The translations under genes were made by a program, and so were the position numbers. A DNA stretch of 64,000 nucleotides from Stappia sp. WLB 29 (lineage in GTDB: Bacteria; Pseudomonadota; Alphaproteobacteria; Rhizobiales; Stappiaceae). Positions within the stretch are counted from its first letter, which is position 1; each line of letters starts with the position of its first letter. The stretch spans positions 117,324-181,323 of the forward strand of contig NZ_JALBGD010000005.1 of NCBI RefSeq assembly GCF_023507705.1. The letters are read 5' to 3'. Under the pieces are notes generated by a model that worked only from the letters and a program-made list of their open reading frames with translations, did no database searches and had not been told where the DNA came from. This document shows positions 9,040-18,222 of this stretch, in pieces.

Positions 9040-12000
9040 ATGAAGTTCAACAAGCTCCGCGTCCTCGGTTTCAAATCCTTCGTCGAGCCGATGGAATTCA
9101 TCATCGGCGACGGCCTGACGGGTGTCGTCGGGCCGAACGGCTGCGGCAAGTCCAATCTCGTCGAGGCCCTGCGCTGGGTGATGGGCGAGAACTCCTACAA
9201 GAACATGCGCGCGTCCGGCATGGACGACGTGATCTTCTCCGGCAGCCTCAACCGCCCGGCCCGCAACACCGCCGAAGTCACGCTCTTTCTCGACAATGCC
9301 GACCGTACCGCGCCGGCCGGCTTCAACGACAGCGAAGCGGTGGAGGTGACGCGACGGATCGAGCGCGAGGCGGGCTCCAACTACAAGATCAATTCCCGCG
9401 ACGTGCGCGCCCGCGATGTGCAGCTTCTCTTCGCCGATGCCTCGACCGGCGCGCGCTCGCCCGCGCTGGTGCGCCAGGGCCAGATCGGCGAGCTCATCGC
9501 CGCCAAGCCGACCTCCCGCCGCCAGATCCTGGAAGAGGCCGCCGGCATTTCCGGCCTGCACTCGCGCCGCCACGAGGCGGAGCTGCGCCTGCGCGCGGCC
9601 GAGCAGAACCTGGAGCGGCTGGAGGACGTGCTGGTCCAGATCGACGGCCAGCTCGACAGCCTGCGCCGCCAGGCCCGGCAGGCGAGCCGCTTCCGCAACC
9701 TGTCGGCCGAGATTCGCTCCGCCGAGGCCGGGCTCTACTATCTGCGCTGGATCGACTGCCGCGACAGGCTGAAGGCGGCGGAAGCCGAATTCGCGGAGGC
9801 CGAGGAGGGCGTGCGGCTGGTATCGCTGGCCCAGGCGGAGGCGGCGAAGAACCAGGCGATCTCCGCCCACAAGGTGCCGGAGATGCGCGAGGCGGCGGCC
9901 CGCGCGGGCGCCGCCGTGCAGCGGCTGGTCATCGCCCGCAACGAGCTGGACGGCGAGGGGCGCCGCATCCGCGAGCGCCTTTCGGACCTGACCGGCCGCC
10001 TGCAGCAGCTGCATCAGGACATCGCCCGCGAGCAGGCGCTGGTGTCGGAGAACGACGAGCACCTGTCGCGGCTCGCGGACGAAGAGGAAGAGCTGCGCGG
10101 CGAGGACCTGTCGCAGGAAGAGCGCGCCGAGGAGGCGCGCCTTGCAGTGGAGGCGGCGAGAGAGGTCGTGGCCGCGGCAGAGGAGCGGCTGTCGGCGCTG
10201 ACGCAGGAACAGGCGGGCGTCGTCGCCCGCCGGCGCCAGCTGGAGGAGGCGCATCGCACGGCGGTGCAGCGGGCCGAGCGGCTGGTCGCCCAGCATGGCG
10301 AGGCGGCGGCGCAGGTCGCCGCGCTGGAAGCCGATATAGAGGGCGCGCCGGCGCTGGAAATGGGACGCGAGGCGCTGCTCGACGCGGAAGGCCGGCTGGA
10401 TCTCGCCGAGGAGCGCGTGCTGGAGGCCGAGGAGCGCACCCGCAGCCATCGCGCCGCCGTCGACGCGGCGCGCCGGCCCTTGAGCGATGCGGAGGCGGCG
10501 CTGTCGCGCCTGGAGACGGAAGCGCGCACGCTGCAGGAGGTGCTGTCCGCCGGACAGGCCGGCGAGTGGCCGGCCGTGGTCGAGGCGATGACGGTGGAGC
10601 CGGGCTTCGAGACGGCGCTGGGCGCCGCGCTCGGCGAGGATCTCGACGCGCCCGTCGGGGGCGACGCGCCGATGCGCTGGAGCGCGGAAGCCGCGGACGG
10701 CGGTACGTTGGCCGGCGATCCGAAGCTTCCCGCCGGCTGCCGGCCTCTCTCCGAGGTGGTGCGGGCCCCGGCGGCGCTGGCGCGGCGTCTTGCCCAGATC
10801 GGCCTTGTCGAGGAGGGGACGGCAGCGGGCCTGCTGCGGCAGCTGAAGCCGGGTCAGCGGCTCGTCAGCCGCGAGGGTGCGGTGTGGCGCTGGGACGGGT
10901 TCAGCGTCTCCGCCGATGCCCCGACCGCGGCCGCGCAGCGGCTTGCCCGCAAGAACCGGCTGGCGGCGCTGGAGCTGGAAATCGACACGGCGGCCGAACA
11001 GCTCGAGGCTTTGCGCGAGGGTTTCGCCGCGGCCGAGGCGGCGCTGCGCATGGCAGCCGATGCCGAGGAGGCGGCACGCCAGGATGTGCGTGCGGCGCGC
11101 TCTGCCGCCGATGCGGCGCGGCAGGAGGTGCTGCGGCTGGAGCGCACCCATGCGGAGGCCGAGGCGCGCCTTGCGGGCCTGCGCGCCACCGTGGAGCGGC
11201 TGGCAGGCGACCTTGCCGAAGGGCGCGAGGCGGCGGAAATGGCGGCCGCCGCGCTGGAGGAGATTTCCGGCAGCGAGGGATTGCAGGGCGCGATCGATGC
11301 CGCGCGGGCGGAAGCCGCGGAAGCGCGCGCCGCGCTGTCGCGCGAGCAGGCTGCGGCCGACGGGTTGGCGCGCGAGAGCGAACTGCGCCGCCGGCGGCTG
11401 GAAGCCATCGCCCGCGAGCGGGCCAGCTGGATCCAGCGGGCGGCCGGCGCGCGCCAGCAGATCGAGGTGCTGGGCGAGCGGATCGCCGCCGCCGAGGAAG
11501 AGCGCATGGAGCTGATGGAGGCGCCGGAGGACATCGAGCTCAAGCGCCGGTCGCTGCTGAGCGAGATTTCGGCTGCCGAGGAGGCGCGCCGTGTCGCCGA
11601 CGATGCGCTGGCTAGGGCCGAGGAAAAGCAGCGCGAGGCGGACCGGCAGGCGCACCAGGCGCTCGCGATGCTGGGCGAGGCGCGCGAGCGGCGCATCCGC
11701 GCCGAGGAACGGCTCACGGCCGCCACGGGACGCAAGAGCGAGATCGAGGCGCGAATCGACGAGGCGCTGGAAGTCGCCGTCTCCGCCCTGCCGGCGTTGG
11801 CGGGGCTGAAGGAGGGGGCGCCGCTCCCCGAGCCGGACGGCATCGAGCGCCGGGTGGAGCGGCTGAAGGCCGAGCGCGAGCGCCTGGGCGGCGTCAACCT
11901 GCGCGCCGAGGACGAACTGTCCGAGATCGAGACCCAGCGCGGCTCGCTGGTCGGCGAGCGCGACGACCTGATCGAGGCGATCAAGCGGCTGCGCGGGGCG

Positions 12001-12510
12001 ATCTCCAACATCAACCGCGAGGCGCGCGAGCGCCTGCTCTCCGCCTTCGAGACGGTGAACGGCCATTTCCAGCGCCTGTTCACCCATCTGTTCGGCGGCG
12101 GCACCGCCGAATTGCAGCTGGTCGATGCCGAGGACCCGCTGGACGCGGGCCTGGAGATCGTCGCCCGCCCGCCGGGCAAGAAGCCCCAGACCATGACGCT
12201 GCTGTCGGGCGGCGAGCAGGCACTGACGGCGATGGCGCTGATCTTCGCCGTCTTCCTGACCAACCCGGCGCCGATCTGCGTGCTGGACGAGGTGGACGCG
12301 CCGCTCGACGATGCCAATGTCGAGCGCTATTGCGACCTTCTCGACGAGATGACCCGCAGCACGGCGACCCGCTTCGTGGTGATCACCCACAACCCGATCA
12401 CCATGGCCCGGATGAACCGCCTGTTCGGCGTGACGATGGCCGAACGCGGCGTTTCGCAGCTGGTTTCGGTGGATCTGCAGACCGCCGAGCGATTCCTCGA
12501 AGCGGTCTGA
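9040..12510 (+). CDS. smc: Chromosome segregation protein SMC
   Basis: ATPase that forms the bacterial condensin core with ScpA/ScpB. The 1156 residues match the family length. Walker A is GPNGCGKSN (31-39). Two long Glu/Ala/Arg-rich coiled coils flank a hinge at roughly 490-640. The ABC signature LSGGEQ starts at about 1055, and Walker B with the catalytic Glu is CVLDEVDAPLDD (about 1080-1091). The D-loop and H-loop (ITHNP) follow. Long open frames on the opposite strand are artefacts of its GC-biased codons. It starts 86 nt after the DsbA-like gene and may be co-transcribed with it. Confidence 0.97.
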   Translation: MKFNKLRVLGFKSFVEPMEFIIGDGLTGVVGPNGCGKSNLVEALRWVMGENSYKNMRASGMDDVIFSGSLNRPARNTAEVTLFLDNADRTAPAGFNDSEAVEVTRRIEREAGSNYKINSRDVRARDVQLLFADASTGARSPALVRQGQIGELIAAKPTSRRQILEEAAGISGLHSRRHEAELRLRAAEQNLERLEDVLVQIDGQLDSLRRQARQASRFRNLSAEIRSAEAGLYYLRWIDCRDRLKAAEAEFAEAEEGVRLVSLAQAEAAKNQAISAHKVPEMREAAARAGAAVQRLVIARNELDGEGRRIRERLSDLTGRLQQLHQDIAREQALVSENDEHLSRLADEEEELRGEDLSQEERAEEARLAVEAAREVVAAAEERLSALTQEQAGVVARRRQLEEAHRTAVQRAERLVAQHGEAAAQVAALEADIEGAPALEMGREALLDAEGRLDLAEERVLEAEERTRSHRAAVDAARRPLSDAEAALSRLETEARTLQEVLSAGQAGEWPAVVEAMTVEPGFETALGAALGEDLDAPVGGDAPMRWSAEAADGGTLAGDPKLPAGCRPLSEVVRAPAALARRLAQIGLVEEGTAAGLLRQLKPGQRLVSREGAVWRWDGFSVSADAPTAAAQRLARKNRLAALELEIDTAAEQLEALREGFAAAEAALRMAADAEEAARQDVRAARSAADAARQEVLRLERTHAEAEARLAGLRATVERLAGDLAEGREAAEMAAAALEEISGSEGLQGAIDAARAEAAEARAALSREQAAADGLARESELRRRRLEAIARERASWIQRAAGARQQIEVLGERIAAAEEERMELMEAPEDIELKRRSLLSEISAAEEARRVADDALARAEEKQREADRQAHQALAMLGEARERRIRAEERLTAATGRKSEIEARIDEALEVAVSALPALAGLKEGAPLPEPDGIERRVERLKAERERLGGVNLRAEDELSEIETQRGSLVGERDDLIEAIKRLRGAISNINREARERLLSAFETVNGHFQRLFTHLFGGGTAELQLVDAEDPLDAGLEIVARPPGKKPQTMTLLSGGEQALTAMALIFAVFLTNPAPICVLDEVDAPLDDANVERYCDLLDEMTRSTATRFVVITHNPITMARMNRLFGVTMAERGVSQLVSVDLQTAERFLEAV

Positions 12511-12636
12511 GGCCGCGTCATCGCAGTGCGATGCAACACGGTCCTGTGAAGATGCGCCGGCGGACAGTTCGACGCAGCCCGGTTTCTGACCTGAAAGTTT
12601 ATTTATAACAATGGTTTGGCTGTTTTCTGCGTGTTC

Positions 12637-12665
12637 TTGACAGGGGCAGGGGCGGCGACTATGGT
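12637..12665 (+). promoter_or_regulatory. Sigma-70-type promoter of the atp F0 operon
   Basis: TTGACA (12637-12642), a 17-nt spacer and TATGGT (12660-12665) lie about 60 nt before the atpI start. The -35 box is perfect and the spacing optimal. This is the clearest vegetative promoter in the window. Confidence 0.75.
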
Positions 12666-12727
12666 GCGCCCGGCTTCCAGGGGTCGGCGGCGTACGCCGG
12701 AGCGTATCGGGAGAGGGGACCGCAGCA

Positions 12728-13090
12728 ATGTCTCCGAACGAGAACGAACCGGGCGTGCAGGGTGCACGGCCAACGGAAGCGGAACTGTCCGAGCGAAGAA
12801 ACCGGCTTGCACGGGCGCTCGAGGAGAAGACGGCGCAGGCCGAAGGCCAGAAAAGCGTGTCGTCCTCGGGTACGGGGCAGGGCTTCGCCCAGGCCATGAA
12901 ACTGTCGACGGAGTTCGTCGCAGGTGTTCTGGTCGGGGCGGCCATAGGCTGGATGATCGACAAGGGTTTCGGCACGAGTCCGTGGGGCTTGATCGTCTTC
13001 CTCTTGTTGGGTTTCGTTGCGGGCGTGCTGAACGTCTTGCGCTCTGCCGGCTTGATCGCGGAGCAGCACGACAGAACGCGCGACGGATAG
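12728..13090 (+). CDS. atpI: ATP synthase protein I (AtpI)
   Basis: A 120-residue accessory membrane protein of F1F0-ATP synthase; AtpI/AtpZ proteins assist c-ring assembly and Mg2+ handling. The N-terminal ~55 residues are polar. Two transmembrane helices follow ([19 protein letters not shown] and [19 protein letters not shown]) with the conserved D-K-x-F-G/T-x-P-W pattern between them. It is the first gene of the F0 operon, followed by atpB after 82 nt. Confidence 0.9.
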   Translation: MSPNENEPGVQGARPTEAELSERRNRLARALEEKTAQAEGQKSVSSSGTGQGFAQAMKLSTEFVAGVLVGAAIGWMIDKGFGTSPWGLIVFLLLGFVAGVLNVLRSAGLIAEQHDRTRDG

Positions 13091-13172
13091 TTCGAACCTG
13101 AATTCAGGCCGGCGAGCGAAAGGGCTTCGCGCGCCGGCGTGCCATGCGACCGCTAGACGAGGGGCTGACCCG

Positions 13173-13931
13173 GTGGCGAACGATCCGATCTCGCAGTTCA
13201 AGATCACCAAGCTCGTTCCGATTGAGGTCGGTGGCCTCGATCTTTCCTTCACCAATTCCTCGCTGTTCATGGTGGCAACCACGGCCGTCGTGGCGACGTT
13301 CCTGATCCTGTCGACGAGCGGACGCGGCCTGGTGCCCGGCCGCTGGCAGTCTGTGGCGGAAATGTCCTACGAGTTCGTAGCGAACACGTTGAGAAGTGCG
13401 GCCGGCAACGAGGGAATGCGATTCTTCCCGCTGGTCTTCTCGCTGTTCATGTTCGTGCTGATCGCCAACCTGATCGGCATGTTCCCCTACTTCTTCACCG
13501 TTACCAGCCACCTGATCGTCACCTTCGCGCTGTCGATGCTGGTGATCGGCACGGTGATGATCTACGGCTTCGCCAAGCACGGGGCGAAGTTCCTCAAGCT
13601 GTTCACGCCGGACGGTGTGCCGCCGGTGCTGTTCATCCTGGTGACGCCGATCGAGATCATCTCGTTCCTGTCGCGTCCGGTCAGCCTGTCCGTCCGTCTG
13701 TTCGCCAACATGCTGGCGGGCCACATCACGCTGAAGGTCTTCGCGGGCTTCGTCACCTCGCTGATCGCCGCCGAGGGCCTGGGCATCATGGGCCCGGTCT
13801 TCTCGGTCCTGCCGCTCGCGATGACCGTCGCGCTGACCGGCCTGGAATTCCTGGTGGCGTTCCTGCAGGCTTATGTTTTCACGGTTCTGACTTGCATGTA
13901 CCTCAACGATGCGCTGCATCCGAGCCACTAA
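13173..13931 (+). CDS. atpB: ATP synthase F0 subunit a
   Basis: A 252-residue polytopic membrane subunit providing the proton half-channels. The essential Arg lies in [20 protein letters not shown] (R175). Five to six hydrophobic segments are visible, and the C-terminal helix ([20 protein letters not shown]) is typical. The start is GTG with GAGGGG upstream. Confidence 0.96.
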   Translation: MANDPISQFKITKLVPIEVGGLDLSFTNSSLFMVATTAVVATFLILSTSGRGLVPGRWQSVAEMSYEFVANTLRSAAGNEGMRFFPLVFSLFMFVLIANLIGMFPYFFTVTSHLIVTFALSMLVIGTVMIYGFAKHGAKFLKLFTPDGVPPVLFILVTPIEIISFLSRPVSLSVRLFANMLAGHITLKVFAGFVTSLIAAEGLGIMGPVFSVLPLAMTVALTGLEFLVAFLQAYVFTVLTCMYLNDALHPSH

Positions 13932-13945
13932 GAGTCAGTTTGGTT

Positions 13946-13969
13946 CGGCCCCGCAATAAGGCGGGGCCG
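13946..13969 (+). other. Intra-operon hairpin between atpB and atpE
   Basis: A perfect 9-bp stem, CGGCCCCGC (13946-13954) with GCGGGGCCG (13961-13969) and loop AATAAG, lies just after the atpB stop and 40 nt before atpE. It has no T-run. A similar stem in front of a highly translated c-subunit gene would fit an mRNA stabiliser or processing site. Its arms are identical in sequence to those of the operon terminator at 15440-15461. Confidence 0.6.
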
Positions 13970-14009
13970 TCGTTACGTCGCTGCAATCTCACCTCAAGGA
14001 GCTAGTGTC

Positions 14010-14237
14010 ATGGAAGCTGAAGCAGCAAAGTACATTGGTGCGGGTCTCGCCTGCCTTGGCATGGCCGGTACCGCTCTCGGCCTCGGCAACATCTTCGGCA
14101 GCTACCTGTCGGGCGCCCTGCGCAATCCGTCCGCCGCCGATGGCCAGTTCGGCCGCCTCATTTTCGGCTTCGCCGTGACCGAGGCGCTCGGCATTTTCTC
14201 GCTTCTCGTCGCCCTTCTCCTGCTCTTCGCCGTCTGA
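14010..14237 (+). CDS. atpE: ATP synthase F0 subunit c
   Basis: A 75-residue helical hairpin that forms the proton-driven c-ring. Helix 1 carries the GxGxGxxG-like motif ([11 protein letters not shown]), the loop is ALRNP, and helix 2 carries the proton-binding Glu58 in [11 protein letters not shown] strong AAGGAG precedes the ATG, matching the high stoichiometry required. Confidence 0.97.
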   Translation: MEAEAAKYIGAGLACLGMAGTALGLGNIFGSYLSGALRNPSAADGQFGRLIFGFAVTEALGIFSLLVALLLLFAV

Positions 14238-14350
14238 TACGATGTCGGATTGCGTCAGCGACGCACACTTTCTGGCCGGGCGCATGACGCGCCCGGCCGG
14301 CGCTTCGCGCCAGGCGCGATGCGAGCATGGCTGCGGCATTGGAGATGATA

Positions 14351-14917
14351 ATGGCCACGACCGGCGCCGAGACCCAACACGGCAGCACCAATGCTGTCAT
14401 CGAGATCCCGGCCGACGAGCATTCGGTCGGCACGTTCCCTCCCTTCGATGGAACGACCTACGCATCGCAGCTGCTCTGGCTCGCGATCACCTTCGGCCTG
14501 CTCTACTGGATCATGAGCAAGGTGGCTCTGCCGCGTCTCAGCGGCATCCTGGAGGATCGCCGTGACCGCATCGCCGGCGACATCGCCGAGGCGAACCGCC
14601 TGAACGAAGAGAGCAACGCCGCGATCGCCGCCTACGAGCAGGCGCTGGCGGAAGCTCGCAACAACGCTCACAAGATCGCCCAGGACACCCGCGAGAAGCT
14701 CAAGGCCGACGTCGACCGTCGCCGGGCCGAGACCGAAAAGGGTCTCGCGGAGAAGCTGTCGCAGGCCGAGGCCCGCATCGCCGAGGTCAAGACCGCCGCG
14801 CTGGGCAATGTCGGCGAGATTGCCACGGAGACCACCAGCTCGCTGGTCGAGGCTCTGATCGGCAAGGCGCCGACTGCGACCGAACTCAACAAGGCCGTCG
14901 ATACGGCGATGAAGTGA
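14351..14917 (+). CDS. atpG: ATP synthase F0 subunit b'
   Basis: One of two b-type stator subunits, as in photosynthetic and other alphaproteobacteria. 188 residues: an N-terminal polar extension, one transmembrane helix (QLLWLAITFGLLYWIMSKVALP), then a long Ala/Glu/Lys-rich coiled coil. ATG 14351 with GGAG at 14340 is used; ATG 14327 would add eight residues. The gene is usually called atpF' or atpG. Confidence 0.9.
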   Translation: MATTGAETQHGSTNAVIEIPADEHSVGTFPPFDGTTYASQLLWLAITFGLLYWIMSKVALPRLSGILEDRRDRIAGDIAEANRLNEESNAAIAAYEQALAEARNNAHKIAQDTREKLKADVDRRRAETEKGLAEKLSQAEARIAEVKTAALGNVGEIATETTSSLVEALIGKAPTATELNKAVDTAMK

Positions 14918-14927
14918 GGACAGCCTG

Positions 14928-15407
14928 ATGGACGCTTCTGCATGGGCTCTCGTCGGCCTCGTCATCTTTCTCGCGATTGTCGTCTACATGAAGGTGCCCG
15001 GCATGGTCGGGACCTCGCTCGACAAGCGCGCCGACACGATCCGCAAGGAGCTTGAGGACGCCCGCCGCTTGCGCGAGGAAGCCCAGGCCCTGCTGGCCGA
15101 TTACCAGCGTCGCCGCCAGGAAGCCGAGGGCGAGGCCGAAGGCATCGTCGCCGAGGCCAAGCGCGAGGCCGACCGCCTGACGCTCGAGGCCAACGCGGCC
15201 CTGGAAGATCTCATCGCGCGCCGCACGGCTGCTGCCGAGCGCAAGATCGCCCAGGCCGAGGCCCAGGCGATTTCGGAAGTGCGTGCGCGCGCCGCCGATA
15301 TCGCGGTCGCCGCCGCCGGGGCGATCCTCTCCAAGAAGGTCGCCGGCAATGTCGGCGACGAGCTGCTCGCCAAGAGCATCGAGGAAGTGAAGACCCGCCT
15401 CAACTGA
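14928..15407 (+). CDS. atpF: ATP synthase F0 subunit b
   Basis: The second stator b subunit, 159 residues. A short N-terminal transmembrane helix (WALVGLVIFLAIVVYMKVPG) is followed by a charged coiled coil. It starts 10 nt after b' and is the last gene of the operon; the F1 genes are not nearby, as is usual in alphaproteobacteria. Confidence 0.93.
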   Translation: MDASAWALVGLVIFLAIVVYMKVPGMVGTSLDKRADTIRKELEDARRLREEAQALLADYQRRRQEAEGEAEGIVAEAKREADRLTLEANAALEDLIARRTAAAERKIAQAEAQAISEVRARAADIAVAAAGAILSKKVAGNVGDELLAKSIEEVKTRLN

Positions 15408-15439
15408 CGGCGGCTTCTTTTCCCTCATCCAGCTTCGAG

Positions 15440-15465
15440 ACGGCCCCGCTTGCGGGGCCGTTTTC
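15440..15465 (+). terminator. Rho-independent terminator of the atp F0 operon
   Basis: A 10-bp stem, ACGGCCCCGC (15440-15449) with GCGGGGCCGT (15452-15461), has a tight loop and is followed by TTTTCGTTT. It lies 32 nt after the atpF stop. Confidence 0.9.
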
Positions 15466-15542
15466 GTTTGTATGGTGTGAGGACTGGCCGGATTGGGGCA
15501 CGGCCCCTTCGGAAAGAGCGTCTTTGCCGAGGGCTCTCCCGG

Positions 15543-15655
15543 CGTCGTCCTGCACCTCGCTGCGCTTGGCCGGGGTGACGGCGGAGGGGATGCGAGCTCG
15601 GGCCACGTTCTCAAGCCGTCATCTCGGCCGCAGGCGAAGCCTGAGAGCCGACCCA
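15543..15655. repeat. Two REP-like modules
   Basis: Module 1 (15543-15581) runs from CGTCGTCCTGC to CCGGGGTGACGG. Module 2 (15618-15655) begins GTCATCTCGGCCG and folds as CGGC-cg-CAGGC-gaa-GCCTG-aga-GCCG. Both have the GTC(A/G)T...TGAC-type ends seen in proteobacterial palindromic repeats. With the element at 15700-15870 they fill most of the 534-nt gap between atpF and rnhB. I see no gene here. Confidence 0.5.
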
Positions 15656-15699
15656 TTGGCACCATCGGCAAGTATGAGGCGGGAGGTGGTCACCACATG

Positions 15700-15870
15700 C
15701 TCGGCTGTCATACCTGCGAAGGCAGGTATCCAGTATCCGCCGGAGCGGGTGGTGGCGCCAAGCCAGCCGTCTACGGCTGTCCGGCCGCCGCTCAAGGGCC
15801 TGAGCCGTTATCTTTCGGGGTTACTGGTTCCCGGTCTTCGGCTTCGCCAAAACCGGGATGACATCCTGCG
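15700..15870. repeat. REP/BIME-like intergenic palindromic element, copy 2
   Basis: Second copy of the element at 1610-1773. The left module is CTGTCATACCTGCGAAGGCAG then GTATCCAGTATCCGC; the right module is TTACTGGTTCCCGGTCTTCG then AAAACCGGGATGACATCC. The left-end words (CGGCTGTCA, TCCAGTATCCGC) and right-end words (TTACTGGTTCCCGGTCT, ACCGGGA-GACA) are shared; the middle ~80 nt are not. It lies at the 3' end of rnhB. Confidence 0.7.
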
Positions 15871-15941
15871 CTTGGGGTTCATGTCGGAGGATCGTTTCCG
15901 CCGGCCTTGCGCTCTGCCCTCTTCCGGCATCTCCGTCCCGC

Positions 15942-16604
15942 CTAGTCCTCGCGCAGGCCGAGGGCCGCGGCGACCGGGCGGAAGCTGCGGCGGTGCAGCG
16001 GGCAGGCGCCTTTTTCCGTCAGCGCGGCGGCATGGCGGGCGGTGCCGTAGCCCTTGTGCCCTGCAAAGCCGTAATCGGGGAAGACCCCGTCCATCCGCGC
16101 CATCAGCCGGTCGCGGGTGACCTTGGCGACGATGGAGGCCGCGGCAACGCACAGCAGGCGCCCGTCGCCCTTCACGGCCGCCTGTCCCGGGCAGGGCAGG
16201 CCGGGGGGCACGTCGCGTCCGTCGATCAGGCAGGCGAGCGGTGCAACGGGGAGGGCGCGGGCGGCGCGGGCCATGGCAAGGAGCGTCGCCGCGCGGATGT
16301 TGCGGGCATCGATCTCGCGCGGCGAGGCGAGGGCGACCGCCACGAAGGAGGTCTCGAGGATCTCCTCGTAGAGCTGTTCGCGGCGCGCCTCGGTGAGCTT
16401 TTTGGAATCGGCGAGCCCGTCGGGCACCGCCTGGTGATCGAGAATGACGGCCGCGACGGCGACCGGTCCGGACCACGGGCCGCGGCCCGCCTCGTCGATG
16501 CCGGCAAGCCGCCCCTCGAACTGCCGCGACAACGCGTGCTCGGCCGAGGGGTCGAGATCGGCCGGCAGGGCAAGTTCGAGCGCAGTGGACAGCGAAAGAT
16601 ACAT
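15942..16604 (-). CDS. rnhB: Ribonuclease HII
   Basis: Endonuclease that removes ribonucleotides and RNA from RNA-DNA hybrids. 220 residues. The acidic motif AGIDEAGRGPWSGPV carries D37/E38. DSKKLTEARRE, the later Asp in CLIDGRDVP, and the VAAASIVAKVTRDRLM block are all conserved. It lies 76 nt downstream of the radical SAM gene on the same strand and is probably co-transcribed. Confidence 0.95.
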   Translation of the reverse strand: MYLSLSTALELALPADLDPSAEHALSRQFEGRLAGIDEAGRGPWSGPVAVAAVILDHQAVPDGLADSKKLTEARREQLYEEILETSFVAVALASPREIDARNIRAATLLAMARAARALPVAPLACLIDGRDVPPGLPCPGQAAVKGDGRLLCVAAASIVAKVTRDRLMARMDGVFPDYGFAGHKGYGTARHAAALTEKGACPLHRRSFRPVAAALGLRED

Positions 16605-16680
16605 GCCTCCAAGGTTCCGCCAAGGGCGCCCCGGCGCAACCGCAATCTTTCGAAATCCACCGGGCTTGCGCGGTTTTGCC

Positions 16681-17820
16681 TCAGAACAGCTGGAGTTGCA
16701 CGCCGCCGGCGGTCGGGGGGATGAACAACTCGGTGGTCAGCGACTTGCGGCTGCGGTTGAGCCCGAGCCGTTTGCAGGCGAGCGCGAACCGGTTGGCGAG
16801 CTGCTTGGCATAGGGCCCGTCGCCGCGCATCCGCTTGCCCCACTGGGCGTCGTAGTCCTTGCCCCCGCGCATGGAGCGGATGAGGTTCATGACATGGCGG
16901 AAACTGTCCGGCCGGTGGCGTAGCAGCCAGTCCCGGAACAGCGGGCTGACCTCGATGGGCAACCGCAGCAGGATATAGCCCGCGCCGGTGGCGCCGTTCT
17001 CGCTCGCCGCGTCCAGGATCCGCTCCATCTCCGAATCGGTGAGCGCCGGGATCACCGGCGCGATCATCACGGATGTCGGGATGCCGGCCTGCGACAGGCC
17101 GTGGATCGCCTCCAGCCGCTTGGCGGGCGTTGCCGCGCGGGGCTCCATCGTCCGGGCGAGCTTGCGGTCGAGCGTCGTCACGGACAGGGCGACGCGCACC
17201 AGACCGCGCTCGGCCATCGGCGCCAGGATGTCGAGATCGCGCAGCACCAGCGCCGACTTGGTGACGATGCCGACCGGATGGTTGCACCGGTCGAGCACGG
17301 CGAGGATCTCGCGCATCACCTTCCGCTCCCGCTCGATCGGCTGGTAGGGGTCGGTATTGGTGCCGATGGCGATGGTGCGCGGGCTGTAGCTCGGGCTCGA
17401 GAGCTCGCGCTCCAGCAGCTCGGCCGCATTCGGCTTCACCGTCAGATGCGTCTCGAAATCGAGGCCGGGCGACAGGCCGATATAGGCGTGGCTGGGCCGG
17501 GCGAAGCAGTAGATGCAGCCGTGCTCGCAACCCCGATAGGGATTGATCGAGCGGTCGAAGGAAATGTCGGGCGATTCGTTGCGTGTGATGATCGTGCGCG
17601 CCCGCTCTTCCTGCACATGGGTCTTGAGCGGGGGAAGATCTTCCAGCGTGCCCCAACCGTCGTCGAAACTGTCGCGGCTCTCCTTCTCGTAGCGGCCGGC
17701 CATGTTGAGGCCGGCGGCCCGGCCGCGGCCGCGATGGGCGTTCACGCTGGCCGGCAGCGTCTCCTCGGACGTATCCGCAGGATCGTGCTCGGTGGTGCAA
17801 GAGTGTGCCGGAATGGCCAT
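16681..17820 (-). CDS. PA0069-family radical SAM protein
   Basis: About 379 residues from ATG 17820, or 393 from ATG 17862; neither start has a strong Shine-Dalgarno. The radical SAM cluster motif is CEHGCIYCFA (C-x3-C-x2-C). The preceding DRSINPYRGC and following RPSHAYIGLSPGLDFE are diagnostic of this SplB-like family. The function of the family is not established. The protein ends in QLQLF, which resembles a sliding-clamp-binding motif (see findings). rnhB follows in the same direction. Confidence 0.88.
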   Translation of the reverse strand: MAIPAHSCTTEHDPADTSEETLPASVNAHRGRGRAAGLNMAGRYEKESRDSFDDGWGTLEDLPPLKTHVQEERARTIITRNESPDISFDRSINPYRGCEHGCIYCFARPSHAYIGLSPGLDFETHLTVKPNAAELLERELSSPSYSPRTIAIGTNTDPYQPIERERKVMREILAVLDRCNHPVGIVTKSALVLRDLDILAPMAERGLVRVALSVTTLDRKLARTMEPRAATPAKRLEAIHGLSQAGIPTSVMIAPVIPALTDSEMERILDAASENGATGAGYILLRLPIEVSPLFRDWLLRHRPDSFRHVMNLIRSMRGGKDYDAQWGKRMRGDGPYAKQLANRFALACKRLGLNRSRKSLTTELFIPPTAGGVQLQLF

Positions 17821-17931
17821 GGGATTGCCCGGATGTTCCCTGCTTGACGGAGGCTGGAACATAACAGGAACAAAGGCCGCTGGGAAGCCGGCTTGCGGCG
17901 ATGCAGGCGAGAAGCGGAGGGCCCAAATGCA

Positions 17932-17967
17932 GACCGCCCCGTTTCCCGCAAGGGAGACGAGGCGGTC
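17932..17967 (-). terminator. Stem-loop terminator downstream of EF-hand gene
   Basis: A long interrupted hairpin read on the minus strand: GACCGCC pairs with GGCGGTC, then CGT with ACG and TCCC with GGGA around a small loop. It lies about 20 nt after the EF-hand stop. The downstream T-run is short (ATTT), so termination is likely but not certain. Confidence 0.5.
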
Positions 17968-17988
17968 GGGCAGGTAGCAGTGGCTGGA

Positions 17989-18222
17989 TCAGCCGCCGCT
18001 GCTTTCGAGCAGGGCCGTGTACTCGGCCTCGGAGAGCGTGCCGTTGCCGTCGGTGTCGGCGGCGGTGAACGCCTCCTCGGTCACGTTCGGCATCACGGCG
18101 GTGACCTCGGTGAAGGTCAGGTCGCCGCTCTGGTCGGCGTCGGCCGTCGCGAAGGACGTGTCCTGGGCGTAGGCGGTGCCGGCGAAAGTGAGGGCCGCAA
18201 GGGCAATGAGCGTTCTCTTCAT
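17989..18222 (-). CDS. Small secreted EF-hand protein
   Basis: 77 residues: a signal peptide (MKRTLIALAALTFAGTAYA) followed by two EF-hand loops, DADQSGDLTFTE and DTDGNGTLSEAE. Both have acidic residues at positions 1, 3, 5 and 12, so Ca2+ binding in the periplasm is likely. GGAGG 8 nt before MKRTL supports this start over an ATG 15 nt upstream. The target is unknown. Confidence 0.85.
   Translation of the reverse strand: MKRTLIALAALTFAGTAYAQDTSFATADADQSGDLTFTEVTAVMPNVTEEAFTAADTDGNGTLSEAEYTALLESSGG

Noticed and set aside
8950..12975. Very long open frame opposite smc on the minus strand
   Set aside because: It is a shadow of GC-rich coiled-coil codons. The product is a low-complexity Arg/Ala/Gly/His-rich string with no domain, while SMC on the plus strand is complete with all ATPase motifs.
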